Assembly (NCBI RefSeq): GCF_000022325.1
Contig: NC_012034.1
Span: 2,855,719 to 2,919,718 of the forward strand
Direction of reading: 5' to 3'
DNA length: 64,000 nucleotides
Origin: Caldicellulosiruptor bescii DSM 6725
Lineage (GTDB): Bacteria > Bacillota > Thermoanaerobacteria > Caldicellulosiruptorales > Caldicellulosiruptoraceae
Below are positions 16,070 to 25,056 of the stretch, piece after piece. Positions within the stretch are counted from its first letter, which is position 1. Each line of letters begins with the position of its first letter. Position numbers and translations under genes: made by a program. The notes beneath the pieces were generated by a model, which was not told where the DNA came from, ran no database searches, and was given only the letters and a program-made list of their open reading frames with translations.

Positions 16070-16855
16070 ATGAGTCAAATTTTAGGGATTAATTTTAGGG
16101 AAAAGATAAAAGTTATTGTGAGATTTGTTGTGTTAGTGATTATGATGATTACTATTTTTAGTTTATTTAAACCTTATGCAGTTAAAGCAGAGGAAAATAA
16201 CAACAGAGTATCATTTATATACGAGCCATTGATCAATATAGAAGATAAGCTTTATAAGATAAAACATGGTTTGTATAGTTTAAATATAATGGGATTGGTT
16301 GATTTGTTAGAAAGAAAAGGTTATACAAGTGATTTGATACAACCAGTAATATCGAATGAGTCTAATAGTAATAATTTTATATATTTAATAGCAGAGAAAT
16401 TTTTTACTAAAGGTATTCCTTTTTTAAATATTTTACAACCAAGTGGCAATTTTTTCATTCAATCTAAATTAAACGAAACAAAGGTATATAGTGGTTTAGA
16501 TTTAACCAGAGAGCAAATAAACACAGGTTTAAAAGATGTTGCTGTTAAATTAAAAGATGCTACAGCGATAAAATTTCCATTTTTAGAATTGGCAAAAAAC
16601 GATGTAAAACTTCCAGATGGAATAGTACCAGACGCAACAGTAAGTATAGAGAGAATTTTAAAAGAAATAATAGAAGGTAGAGGTAATATAGAGAATAATT
16701 TTGTATACAAATTAAACTTAAATTCTTATGTATTTGACTGGCCATGGTTTAAAGTAATAGACAGCGATGGCAGATTAGTAAATGCAACAACAGCAAGAGA
16801 TCATGAAAAGATGTTATATTATGCACAAGAAGCGTTTAATCCAAATTCTAGATAA
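16070..16855 (+). CDS. Secreted protein of unknown function, 261 aa
   Basis: The ATG at 16070 is chosen because GGAGG lies about 11 bases upstream. Residues 15-45 form a signal peptide or anchor (VIVRFVVLVIMMITIFSLF ... AVKAEE), with a likely cleavage after VKA. The mature part shows no known motif. It resembles the 784-aa neighbour in base composition and secretion, so the two probably act together at the cell surface. Confidence 0.65.
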   Translation: MSQILGINFREKIKVIVRFVVLVIMMITIFSLFKPYAVKAEENNNRVSFIYEPLINIEDKLYKIKHGLYSLNIMGLVDLLERKGYTSDLIQPVISNESNSNNFIYLIAEKFFTKGIPFLNILQPSGNFFIQSKLNETKVYSGLDLTREQINTGLKDVAVKLKDATAIKFPFLELAKNDVKLPDGIVPDATVSIERILKEIIEGRGNIENNFVYKLNLNSYVFDWPWFKVIDSDGRLVNATTARDHEKMLYYAQEAFNPNSR

Positions 16856-16858
16856 AGA

Positions 16859-16951
16859 ATGTTCATGATTTATAGATTTGATAAGAATGGAAATTTAAAT
16901 TTACTTGATAGTTATGATAAGGTTGCTTCAAATGTTTTATTTAGTTTGTAG
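16859..16951 (+). pseudogene. Reading frame truncated by the CRISPR repeat
   Basis: An ATG 3 bases after the previous stop opens MFMIYRFDKNGNLNLLDSYD and continues to SNVLF, where it enters the repeat at 16944 and stops at the TAG inside it. The coding character up to the junction suggests the source gene continued beyond the captured DNA. The recA-like fragment at 2247-2408 ends in the same manner. Confidence 0.45.
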
Positions 16952-17302
16952 CCTCCCCTTTGGGGATTGAAACATTTCTTTACCGTCTTCAGAAGTGTAA
17001 ACTACCTCAATTTGTAGCCTCCCCTTTGGGGATTGAAACATTTCTTTACCGTCTTCAGAAGTGTAAACTACCTCAATTTGTAGCCTCCCCTTTGGGGATT
17101 GAAACTTTGCAACCTCTCTTGTCAAAAATACCTGACCGAGATTTGTAGCCTCCCCTTTGGGGATTGAAACTCCCTCTGAACAAAAACATCAATATAAAAA
17201 CCATCGATTTGTAGCCTCCCCTTTGGGGATTGAAACAGCAGTTGCTAAAAATAGCAAATAAGCGCAATGAAAATTTGTAGCCTCCCCTTTGGGGATTGAG
17301 AA
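16944..17302 (+). CRISPR. CRISPR array 3: 6 repeats, tail of split array 2
   Basis: Repeats start at 16944 (G-type), 17010, 17076, 17141, 17207 and 17273. The last one ends GATTGAGAA, a degenerate terminal repeat. The first spacer (ATTTCTTTACCG...) is present twice in tandem. No leader precedes this array, so it is best read as the leader-distal end of array 2, displaced by the cassette. Confidence 0.93.
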
Positions 17303-17573
17303 GGTTGGGGTCTGAGTGAAAATTTTTTGACCTTTGAAATTCCTTTAACGGAGCATTATGCTGCTTTTGAATTTTTACTCAAAGGCTAAAATAATTCTTT
17401 TAAAAGATTTTGCCAAGTGCAGTTTGGCAGACAAAAAAGACAACAAAAATATTTTTTTGGTTTTATTTTATTTCGTGAGATGATATAATCTTTTTAGAAA
17501 CTATGTTGTATATTTTTTTATTTTCATGAAATCGCTTTCCTATCTAAAATATTAAAAGTTAAGGTGATTGAGT
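17303..17573 (+). promoter_or_regulatory. Promoter region of the xylan operon
   Basis: TATAAT at 17484-17489 is a good -10 element; the matching -35 is weak, which suits a regulated promoter. A small inverted repeat, TGCCAA...TTGGCA, lies near 17412-17430. Nothing else is seen in this stretch. Confidence 0.4.
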
Positions 17574-19460
17574 ATGTCGTTAAGAATGCCTTATTTAATT
17601 AGCGACGGTATGGTGCTTCAAAGAAACAAACAAATAAATATCTGGGGCTGGGCTGAACCATGCAAGATGGTAACAGTAAATTTCCTGGGAAAGTCATACA
17701 CGGCAGTAGCTGACCACTTGGGAAAATGGAAAGTTACTTTGCCACCCATGGATGCCGGCGGTCCATACTTTATGGAAATCAAATGCCAACATCATGCTGT
17801 TACAATCAAAGACATTCTCATTGGAGATGTGTGGGTATGCTCTGGACAGTCTAATATGGTTTTGCCGATGGAGAGAGTCATCGATTTATATCCTGAAGAG
17901 CTTGATGACTGCAATATTCCGCTTATCAGACAGTTTACAGTCCCCGAAAAATACAATTTTAAAGGTCCTCAGGAAGAGTTAGAAGGTGGTACTTGGGATG
18001 TTCTCAGCAAAGAAACACTTCTTAAGTTTTCTGCCGTAGGATACTTTTTTGCAAAAGCGCTCTATAAAAAATACAATATACCAATTGGATTGATTAAATC
18101 ATGTGTTGGTGGAACACCAATTGAGGCGTGGATGAGCAGTGATATAGTATACAAATTTCTTGAGAATCCCGATGAACTTGAAAAACTCAAAGATGACAGT
18201 TATATAGAAGCTGTATCCAAAGAAGAGGAAGCTAAAATAAAAGCTTGGTTTGATTATTTAAATGCAAACGATACTGGTCTTAATAGCAATCCTCCATTTT
18301 TTGATGAAAATTGTTCTACATCGGACTGGAAAGCTATAACCATACCAGCTACATGGAAAGAGATGGGGCTTGATTCAACAATAGGTGTTGTATGGTTCAA
18401 AAAAGAAATAAACATACCTTCTTGCATGGTTGGAAACCCAGCAAGGTTATATCTTGGGACAATTGTTGACAGCGACTTTACATATGTCAACGGAAAACTT
18501 GTTGGTTCAACTTCATATCGATATCCGCCAAGAAAGTATAATATACCTGCTGGTCTTCTAAAAGAAGGAAAAAATACAATTGTTGTAAGAGTTATAAGCA
18601 ATGATGGAAATGGTGAGTTTGTAAAAGGAAAGGAATACAAGTTGTTTACAGAAGATTGCAAGATAGACCTCAAAGGTCAGTGGCTGTGCAAGGTGGGTGT
18701 TAGAAGCCCAGAACCTTTGCCGCAACAAACTTTTTGGCAGTACAAACCTACAGGTCTTTTTAATGGAATGATTGCACCACTATTAAATTACAGTATAAAA
18801 GGTATAATATGGTATCAAGGTGAATCCAATACAGACAGGCCTGAGGATTACTGTAATAAACTGTGTAATCTTGTTGATGATTGGAGAAAAAAATGGGGTG
18901 ATAGCAGTCTACCTTTTCTATACGTACAGCTTGCGAACTTTATGGAACCAAAACCGCAGCCTTGTGAGAGCAACTGGGCAAGGTTGAGGGAAGAACAAAG
19001 AAGAGCACTTTTGCATCTTGACAATGTGGGAATGGCAGTTGCAATTGACCTTGGTGAGTGGAACGACCTTCATCCATCGAACAAAAAAGATGTGGGTGAA
19101 AGACTTGCTTTACTTGCACAAAAAGTTGCATACGGTGAAAAGGACTTGGTTGCATCCGGGCCTTTATACAAGTCTATGAAAATTGAAGGAAATAAAATTA
19201 TTTTGGAATTTTCAGAAGTCGGAAGCGGACTTATTGCAAAAGGTGATAGTATACTTAAACATTTTGCAATTGCTGAAAAAGATAAAAGATTTATTTGGGC
19301 AAATGCTATTATTGAAGGTAACAAAGTTATTGTTTGGAACGACAGTATTAAAAACCCTGTTTACGTGCGATACGCTTGGGCTGACAATCCAGAAGGCGCA
19401 AATCTTTATAACAAAGAAGGATTGCCTGCATCACCTTTTACAACCGAAGATGAGATTTAA
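17574..19460 (+). CDS. SGNH carbohydrate esterase (sialate O-acetylesterase family)
   Basis: 628 residues from ATG 17574 (AAGGTGATTG upstream). Block I SGQSNM (nucleophile S93), a Gly block around SCVGGTPIEAWM, a WYQGESN block and the DLHPSNKKDVGERLA block with the Asp/His pair define the SGNH sialate-O-acetylesterase-like family. An inserted beta-sandwich (about 240-360) is usual. There is no signal peptide, so it is intracellular. Beside a deacetylase and a GH10 xylanase it most likely removes acetyl groups from imported xylo-oligosaccharides rather than acting on sialic acid. Confidence 0.85.
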   Translation: MSLRMPYLISDGMVLQRNKQINIWGWAEPCKMVTVNFLGKSYTAVADHLGKWKVTLPPMDAGGPYFMEIKCQHHAVTIKDILIGDVWVCSGQSNMVLPMERVIDLYPEELDDCNIPLIRQFTVPEKYNFKGPQEELEGGTWDVLSKETLLKFSAVGYFFAKALYKKYNIPIGLIKSCVGGTPIEAWMSSDIVYKFLENPDELEKLKDDSYIEAVSKEEEAKIKAWFDYLNANDTGLNSNPPFFDENCSTSDWKAITIPATWKEMGLDSTIGVVWFKKEINIPSCMVGNPARLYLGTIVDSDFTYVNGKLVGSTSYRYPPRKYNIPAGLLKEGKNTIVVRVISNDGNGEFVKGKEYKLFTEDCKIDLKGQWLCKVGVRSPEPLPQQTFWQYKPTGLFNGMIAPLLNYSIKGIIWYQGESNTDRPEDYCNKLCNLVDDWRKKWGDSSLPFLYVQLANFMEPKPQPCESNWARLREEQRRALLHLDNVGMAVAIDLGEWNDLHPSNKKDVGERLALLAQKVAYGEKDLVASGPLYKSMKIEGNKIILEFSEVGSGLIAKGDSILKHFAIAEKDKRFIWANAIIEGNKVIVWNDSIKNPVYVRYAWADNPEGANLYNKEGLPASPFTTEDEI

Positions 19461-19487
19461 AATTTTTTTTAAATGGGGTGATTATAG

Positions 19488-20285
19488 ATGAAAGTAAGCT
19501 ATCTGTTTCCTAATGGCAGGTCCAAGGCTCTTACAGTAAGCTATGATGACGGACAGGTATATGACAGAAAACTTGTCAGCATATTTAACGAATACGGGAT
19601 TAAAGGAACCTTCTTTTTAAACTCTGAAACTCTTGGCAAAGACATCTTTATCCAACCTGATGAAGTTGTAACTCTTTATAAAGGGCATGAAGTTGGCATA
19701 CATGCAAAAACCCATCCTTTTTTAGATTCTATACCCCTTGAAGGTATAATCGAAGAAATTATTGAGGACAGGAAATTTTTAGAAGGTATGGTTGGATATC
19801 CTGTCAAAGGAATGTCATATCCATATGGAGTTTATAATGAAGATGTGATAAAAATTTTACCATCACTTGGCATTGAGTATTCAAGGACAGTAAATTCAAC
19901 TTATAACTTCAACATGCCAGAAAATTTTATTGTTTGGAATCCCACATGCCACCACAAACAAAATCTGCTGGAAATTACAAAAAGATTTTTGGAAATAGAA
20001 AACAAAAATCAGCTTCAGCTTTTGTATGTGTGGGGACACAGTTTTGAATTTGAACGAGAAAACAACTGGGATTTGATTGAAGAGTTCTGCAAGATGATTT
20101 CAAAAGCAAGTTCTGTCTGGTTTGCGACAAATATTGAAATTGTAAGATACGTCAAGGCATTGAAAATGCTTGAGTTTTCTGTAGAAAGAGATGTTGTTTA
20201 TAATCCTTCGGCTATTTCAGTATGGCTTTTGGTAAATGGCAATGTTGTTGAGGTAAGCGGTGGTCAGATTGTAACTCTTAAATAA
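19488..20285 (+). CDS. Polysaccharide deacetylase (NodB/CE4-type)
   Basis: 265 residues. NodB motifs are present: SYDDG (D20, D21), the metal site HAKTH (H72, H76) and MSYPYG (111-114). Later WGHSFEF supplies the likely catalytic His region. No signal peptide. Known relatives deacetylate peptidoglycan, chitin or xylan; position between an acetyl esterase and a xylanase favours acetylated xylo-oligosaccharides. It starts 27 bp after the esterase stop with GGGGTGAT as ribosome site. Confidence 0.85.
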   Translation: MKVSYLFPNGRSKALTVSYDDGQVYDRKLVSIFNEYGIKGTFFLNSETLGKDIFIQPDEVVTLYKGHEVGIHAKTHPFLDSIPLEGIIEEIIEDRKFLEGMVGYPVKGMSYPYGVYNEDVIKILPSLGIEYSRTVNSTYNFNMPENFIVWNPTCHHKQNLLEITKRFLEIENKNQLQLLYVWGHSFEFERENNWDLIEEFCKMISKASSVWFATNIEIVRYVKALKMLEFSVERDVVYNPSAISVWLLVNGNVVEVSGGQIVTLK

Positions 20286-20318
20286 TTGAGAAAAAACATT
20301 TTTTGGGAGGTTTTTAAG

Positions 20319-21545
20319 GTGGATAGATACAATCATCGAAAAAGCCAGATGTTATTGAAAATTACCACAGCTGATGGTAAACCCTTGAAAAATGCTGAAA
20401 TTACAGTTCGTCAAATCAAACACAAGTTTTTATTTGGATGTGCAGAATTTTCAGTTGTTCCTTTTGTAAACGGTGAGTTTTCAGGTGACTTTAAAGAAAA
20501 AGCTGAAATGGCTTTTGAAAAATTTGTTGACCTTTTCAACTTTGCCACTCTTCCTTTTTACTGGGGCAGGTTCGAACCTGTCAGAGGAAAACCAGATACT
20601 CAGCGACTCAAAAACGCTGCCAAGTTCCTTAAAAATGCTGGATTTGTTCTCAAAGGTCATCCACTTTGCTGGCACACAGTTACTGCTGACTGGCTTTTGG
20701 AACTTACTAACAACCAGATTTTAGAAGCACAGCTTATGCGTATAAAACGCGAAGTAAGCGATTTTGCCGGTCTTATCGATATGTGGGATGTAATAAATGA
20801 GGTTGTCATAATGCCAAACTTTAATAAATACGATAATGGAATTACAAGAATTTGCAAACAATTTGGCAGGATGGGTCTTGTTAAAATGGTGTTTGACGCG
20901 GCAAGAGAAGCTAACCCAAAAGCTATTTTGCTAATCAACGACTATATTGTATCAGATGCATATGAAATACTGATTGAGGCGTTGCTTGACAAAGGTGTGA
21001 AGATTGATGCAATAGGAATACAGTCGCACATGCACCAGGGTTTCTGGGGAGTTGAGAAGACTCAAGAGGTGCTTGAAAGGTTTTCACGTTTTGGTTTGCC
21101 ACTTCACTTTACAGAAGTCACATTAATTTCAGGAAAGCTTATGCCTCCATATATAAAAGACCTCAACGACTATAAACCTGAAAGTTGGCCATCAACCGTA
21201 GAGTGTGAAGAAAGGCAGGCAATGGAAGCAACGCTGTTTTATAAAATGCTCTTTGCGCATCCGCTTGTTGAAGCAATTACCTGGTGGAATTTCATTGATA
21301 CTTTTGCTTGGCTTGGCGCACCAGCAGGATTTATTACAAAAGACGGAAGGGTAAAACCAATTTATAATGCTCTTTATAATCTTATTAAAAAAGAATGGTG
21401 GACAGGCACACAAAACCTTGTCACAGACCAGGATGGTTTTGTGAAGGTATCAGGTTTTATGGGCGAATATGAAGTATCTTTTAAAGATAAAAAATCAAAA
21501 TTTACACTTGACAGGACACATGAAGTTGCTCAGATAATTTTATAA
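20319..21545 (+). CDS. Intracellular GH10 endo-beta-1,4-xylanase
   Basis: 408 residues from a GTG at 20319, chosen for its GGGAGG site 8 bases upstream; an in-frame TTG at 20286 has none. GH10 signatures: WGRFEP, GHPLCWH, WDVINEVV (acid/base E161), IGIQSHMH and HFTEVTL (nucleophile E266), then WWNFIDTFAW. It lacks a signal peptide and carbohydrate-binding modules, so it should act on short xylo-oligosaccharides inside the cell. Last gene of the operon, followed by a strong terminator. Confidence 0.93.
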   Translation: MDRYNHRKSQMLLKITTADGKPLKNAEITVRQIKHKFLFGCAEFSVVPFVNGEFSGDFKEKAEMAFEKFVDLFNFATLPFYWGRFEPVRGKPDTQRLKNAAKFLKNAGFVLKGHPLCWHTVTADWLLELTNNQILEAQLMRIKREVSDFAGLIDMWDVINEVVIMPNFNKYDNGITRICKQFGRMGLVKMVFDAAREANPKAILLINDYIVSDAYEILIEALLDKGVKIDAIGIQSHMHQGFWGVEKTQEVLERFSRFGLPLHFTEVTLISGKLMPPYIKDLNDYKPESWPSTVECEERQAMEATLFYKMLFAHPLVEAITWWNFIDTFAWLGAPAGFITKDGRVKPIYNALYNLIKKEWWTGTQNLVTDQDGFVKVSGFMGEYEVSFKDKKSKFTLDRTHEVAQIIL

Positions 21546-21566
21546 TCGAAAATTATTCTTGATATG

Positions 21567-21607
21567 AGGGGCTTAAGTAAAATTCTTTTGCTATGGCCCC
21601 TTTTTTA
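21567..21607 (+). terminator. Rho-independent terminator of the xylan operon
   Basis: GGGGC and GCCCC pair around a loop of about 23 bases and are followed by T6, directly after the GH10 stop. Confidence 0.85.
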
Positions 21608-21622
21608 TTTGAACAATTATTC

Positions 21623-21651
21623 TTGACAAGCTGATTTTTTGCTGTTATATT
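21623..21651 (+). promoter_or_regulatory. bioY promoter
   Basis: TTGACA at 21623-21628 and TATATT at 21646-21651 with a 17-bp spacer, immediately ahead of the BirA-like palindrome. Confidence 0.8.
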
Positions 21652-21653
21652 TT

Positions 21654-21684
21654 TAGTAAACCATTTTAAATTATTGGTTTACAT
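21654..21684 (+). promoter_or_regulatory. BirA-type operator
   Basis: TAGTAAACC and GGTTTACAT form an inverted repeat around 13 bases, covering the expected transcription start. The layout is like known BirA operators (GTAAAC/GTTTAC arms), so biotin-charged BirA would block bioY when biotin is ample. Confidence 0.7.
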
Positions 21685-21700
21685 TAAGGAGGTAAAGAAC

Positions 21701-22255
21701 ATGGAAAATGCAAAGACCACATATACAACAAAAATGCTTGTTCTGTCTGCGCTTTTTACGGCAATAGTTGCTGTGTGTGCACAAATTTCAATTCCGATTG
21801 GGCCTGTGCCATTTACACTGCAGGTTTTAGCAATTTTTTTAGCAAGCTTGATTCTGCCGCCAAAGTATGCGTTTTTGAGTCTTCTTGTGTATGACCTTTT
21901 AGGGGCTGTCGGCGTGCCTGTGTTTGCTGGTTTTTCCGGTGGACTTTCTAAATTTGTAGGACCCACTGGTGGGTATTTGATAGCATTCCCAATTGCAGCT
22001 TTTGTTACAAGCTACATAAATACCAAAAAGCCATTAAAAAATGAAATAGCGAACTCTATCTTGGCGCTCATCTTAGGGCTTGCAATTATCTATATCATTG
22101 GATTTTTGTATCTGTCGTGGGCTGCACACATGACACTTAAAAAAGCTTTTGCAGCAGGTGTTCTGCCATTTATAATCCCCGACATCATAAAGCTTGCAAT
22201 TGCATATTTGATTGCCCGCGCAATAAAAAGTCGCAAAGCGCTGAATATCGCATAG
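21701..22255 (+). CDS. bioY: Biotin transporter BioY (ECF S component)
   Basis: 184 residues from ATG 21701 with AAGGAGG 7 bases upstream. Family features: ISIPIGPVPFTLQ in the first part, then LPPKYAFLSLLVYDLLGAVG and VFAGFSGGL...GPTGGYL, with about six membrane helices. It binds biotin and works with a shared EcfA/EcfT energising module, which is not nearby. Control by BirA is expected from the operator. Its 3' end overlaps the end of recD2 on the other strand by 71 bp. Confidence 0.95.
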   Translation: MENAKTTYTTKMLVLSALFTAIVAVCAQISIPIGPVPFTLQVLAIFLASLILPPKYAFLSLLVYDLLGAVGVPVFAGFSGGLSKFVGPTGGYLIAFPIAAFVTSYINTKKPLKNEIANSILALILGLAIIYIIGFLYLSWAAHMTLKKAFAAGVLPFIIPDIIKLAIAYLIARAIKSRKALNIA

Positions 22256-24410
22256 CCTCTTTCTGGTTTGCTATCATATACTCTAAGGCGCTTTTTTTAC
22301 CCACCAGCACAACAAGTTCTTTTGCCCGTGTTACGGCAGTGTAAAGGAGGTTTCTTGTCATCAAAATGGGGTAGGTCTCAACAACCGGCATCACTATGCA
22401 CCTAAACTCAGACCCTTGAGATTTGTGAACAGTCATGGCATATGCAAGTTCTAAGTCGTCAAGCAGCGAAAAGTCGTAATACACAAGCTTTTCATCGTCA
22501 AACAAAATTTCCAAAGCACCTTGAGCCCTGTCGATATCCTTTACAACTCCAATGTCGCCGTTGAATATCCCTGTTGAGGCCCTGCCCTTCTCCTCTCCTT
22601 GTACAATCTCATATTCCAGCGAATAGTTGTTTTTCACCTGCATGACCTTGTCCCCAACCCTGAACAGGTTTTCCTTGTAGGCATACTCCTTTTTAGATGG
22701 ATGAGGCGGGTTGAGGTACTGCTGCAACACGCGGTTTAGATTGTACATCCCAACAATTCCCTTTTTGGAAGGGCACAAAACTTGAATGTCTGTCATCGGG
22801 TCGCACGAAAGATAGTTTGGAAGTTTTTTGGTCACAAGCTCAATTACAGTTTTTAAAATCTCTTCCTGAGAGTTTTTCTGGATAAAATAAAAATCGCTCT
22901 CCTTTTGAAGATGTGGAAACTCTCCCCTGTTTATCCTGTGAGCGTTGAGAACTATAAAACTATTTTCGCTCTGGCGATACACCTCGGTCAAAGTTGTACA
23001 CGGCACAATCTGGCTTTTTATAAAGTCTTTTAAGACATTTCCTGCACCAACAGATGGAAGCTGGTCTTTGTCTCCAACAAGGACAATTCTTGTCGTCGGC
23101 TTTGTTGCAGCAAGAAGATAGTTCATAAGGAAACTGTCTACCATGCTCATTTCATCAACCACAATAACATCGCATTTTAAGGGATTATTTGGTCCTTTCT
23201 GGAATATAACATGTGTGTCTAATACTGTTATTTCTAATAGTCTATGGATTGTCTTTGATTCTCTTTCACATGCTGCCTGCATCCTCTTTGCAGCCCTTCC
23301 CGTCGGCGCGCAAAGAAAAACCTTTTTGCCTTCGCCCTCGAAAATCTGAATGATGCATTTTATGATTGTAGTTTTTCCTGTTCCAGGACCGCCTGTTATG
23401 ATGCTAACACCTTGTGTCAGCGCCATCTTGATAGCTTTTTTCTGATTTGGCGAAAATGCAATACCGTTTTTTTCTTCAAACTGTGAGATTTTTTCATCTA
23501 TATCAGCAATGTCATCATATTCTTTTAGCATTGACAGGATTTTATCTGCTATATACCTTTCACACTCATAGTAGCCGTACAAAAACACCATCTCTTGAGA
23601 GTCAACCTCATCTTTCACAATTCTTCTTTCTTGAGCTAAAGCTTCAATTGCCTCTTCTATTTTTTCCACTGGAAGGTCAAGGGTTCTGATACAGAGCTGT
23701 TTGAGCCTATTTTCTGGCAGGCATGTGTGCCCTTCGTTGTTTGCTGCCAATGTCAAAAGATTGAGTATCTTGGCAGATATTCTTCTTTTGTCGTCTGGCA
23801 TAACTCCCATGTCAAGTGCAAGCCTGTCAACTTTTTTAAAGTCAAGCTCCGGAAATACATCCAAAAGAAAATATGGATTTTCCTGCAAAAGTGACAGAGC
23901 AGAAAATCCATAAAGCTTAAAAAGTCTCATTGCGTGGTTCTGTGAAAGCCCGTACTGTGAAAAGATTGACATGATATCTTTCAAAAATTTCTGGAATGCG
24001 AACATATTCCTTATCCGCTCAACCTTTTCAGGTGTCATGCCGCGAATGCTCAAAAGCTTTTCAGGCTCTTGTTGCAAAATCCTTGCTGTGTCATCCCCAA
24101 AGGTATCAACAATCTTTTTAGCAGTCTTTTGACCGATACCCTTTATCACCCCAGAGGAAAGATAAAGATAAATCTCATCCTTTGTCTGTGGCAATAGCTT
24201 CTCAAGGTAACTTACTTTAAGCTGCTGACCATATACTGGATGAACATAAAACTCACCGTACACGCTTACCTTTTCACCAATTGCAATGTCTGGAACTATC
24301 CCTACTGCTGTAAACACTTCATCGTCACATATTATCTCAAACACTGTATAATTATTTTCCATATTCTTGTAGATTATATCACTTACCATGCCCTGAATGT
24401 TTTGCTGCAT
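22185..24410 (-). CDS. recD2: RecD2-type ATP-dependent DNA helicase
   Basis: 741 residues. N-terminal OB-like region (QGMVSDIIYKN...), helix-hairpin-helix motifs (IKGIGQKTAKKIVDTFG), Walker A GGPGTGKTT near 340, Walker B DEMSMVD, and the late MTVHKSQGSEF and TAVTRAKELV motifs define a superfamily 1B 5'-3' helicase of the RecD2/YrrC group, which acts without RecBC in replication-fork repair. It is 49 bp downstream of a ComK-like gene. The last 24 codons overlap bioY antisense. Confidence 0.93.
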   Translation of the reverse strand: MQQNIQGMVSDIIYKNMENNYTVFEIICDDEVFTAVGIVPDIAIGEKVSVYGEFYVHPVYGQQLKVSYLEKLLPQTKDEIYLYLSSGVIKGIGQKTAKKIVDTFGDDTARILQQEPEKLLSIRGMTPEKVERIRNMFAFQKFLKDIMSIFSQYGLSQNHAMRLFKLYGFSALSLLQENPYFLLDVFPELDFKKVDRLALDMGVMPDDKRRISAKILNLLTLAANNEGHTCLPENRLKQLCIRTLDLPVEKIEEAIEALAQERRIVKDEVDSQEMVFLYGYYECERYIADKILSMLKEYDDIADIDEKISQFEEKNGIAFSPNQKKAIKMALTQGVSIITGGPGTGKTTIIKCIIQIFEGEGKKVFLCAPTGRAAKRMQAACERESKTIHRLLEITVLDTHVIFQKGPNNPLKCDVIVVDEMSMVDSFLMNYLLAATKPTTRIVLVGDKDQLPSVGAGNVLKDFIKSQIVPCTTLTEVYRQSENSFIVLNAHRINRGEFPHLQKESDFYFIQKNSQEEILKTVIELVTKKLPNYLSCDPMTDIQVLCPSKKGIVGMYNLNRVLQQYLNPPHPSKKEYAYKENLFRVGDKVMQVKNNYSLEYEIVQGEEKGRASTGIFNGDIGVVKDIDRAQGALEILFDDEKLVYYDFSLLDDLELAYAMTVHKSQGSEFRCIVMPVVETYPILMTRNLLYTAVTRAKELVVLVGKKSALEYMIANQKEAMRYSALCDFLLRGQSNMQLQAL

Positions 24411-24459
24411 ATTTTCATTTCTTCCCCTTCAAAAATTGCGATTTGCCTGCTACATTATT

Positions 24460-25011
24460 TTACTCCAATCCGAACACATTCTCAAGCTCACACTCTTCTT
24501 TTATTTTAAGTGCACCCTGCGACCAGATACCCTGCAGATAGTCTGTTATGACAGAAGCAAGAGTTATCCTCTTTTTAAAGTACTTTGCAGAACCAAGACA
24601 GCTCAATACAGCTCCGCAGCGCAAAAGCATCTCAAAGTGGTCGTCTTTATCGTCAATTCTGAATATCTGGCTCATGTTCACATAACCAAATATGGGGTCT
24701 GTTTTCACAACTGCTTTTCTTGTCTTTACAGGAATGAAGGTAGCATCCGGAAGAACAATGGGAAGAAGATTTTTTTGACCAATTCTCTGTGCGATAAGTT
24801 TTTTGATTGCCTGGCAGTCTATTGCATAAAGTGAATATAGTTTTTTGGAAAAACTTCGAATTGACATTGGTACAATCTTCTTTTCGCCGCTTAAAAAAAG
24901 AATCAGCACACTGTCACCATTTTCCGTGTAGTGTGGCACAAAATATATGATATCTTTTGGAATGCTGTTCATAAGTGATATCACCATCCTGAAAAAGGCT
25001 TTATTTTCCAT
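24460..25011 (-). CDS. Possible ComK-like competence regulator
   Basis: 183 residues without membrane segments. Length and a central LPDATFIPVKTRKA...YVNMSQIF stretch suggest a distant relative of ComK, which has a similar FFPT...R...W...H region, but the match is weak and from memory. It lies just ahead of recD2; ComK regulates DNA uptake and recombination genes in Bacillus. If not ComK-like, it is a conserved hypothetical protein. Confidence 0.4.
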   Translation of the reverse strand: MENKAFFRMVISLMNSIPKDIIYFVPHYTENGDSVLILFLSGEKKIVPMSIRSFSKKLYSLYAIDCQAIKKLIAQRIGQKNLLPIVLPDATFIPVKTRKAVVKTDPIFGYVNMSQIFRIDDKDDHFEMLLRCGAVLSCLGSAKYFKKRITLASVITDYLQGIWSQGALKIKEECELENVFGLE

Positions 25012-25056
25012 ATTTTTAAAAGTATATTTTTATTATATCGAACATTTTTTTGCATG

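Larger units (their letters stand above)
12868..16943 (+). other. 4.08-kb gene cassette lying between two CRISPR repeats
   Basis: This block is bounded exactly by two repeats that both start with G (12838-12867 and 16944-16973), while all other repeats in arrays 2 and 3 start with A. It carries a STAS-like gene, a 784-aa and a 261-aa secreted or membrane-anchored protein, and a truncated frame that runs into the right repeat. Its genes write leucine mostly as TTA, unlike the CTT-rich neighbours, suggesting transfer. The first 260 bp (12868-13128) is G/T-rich on the plus strand with no gene seen. Confidence 0.75.
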
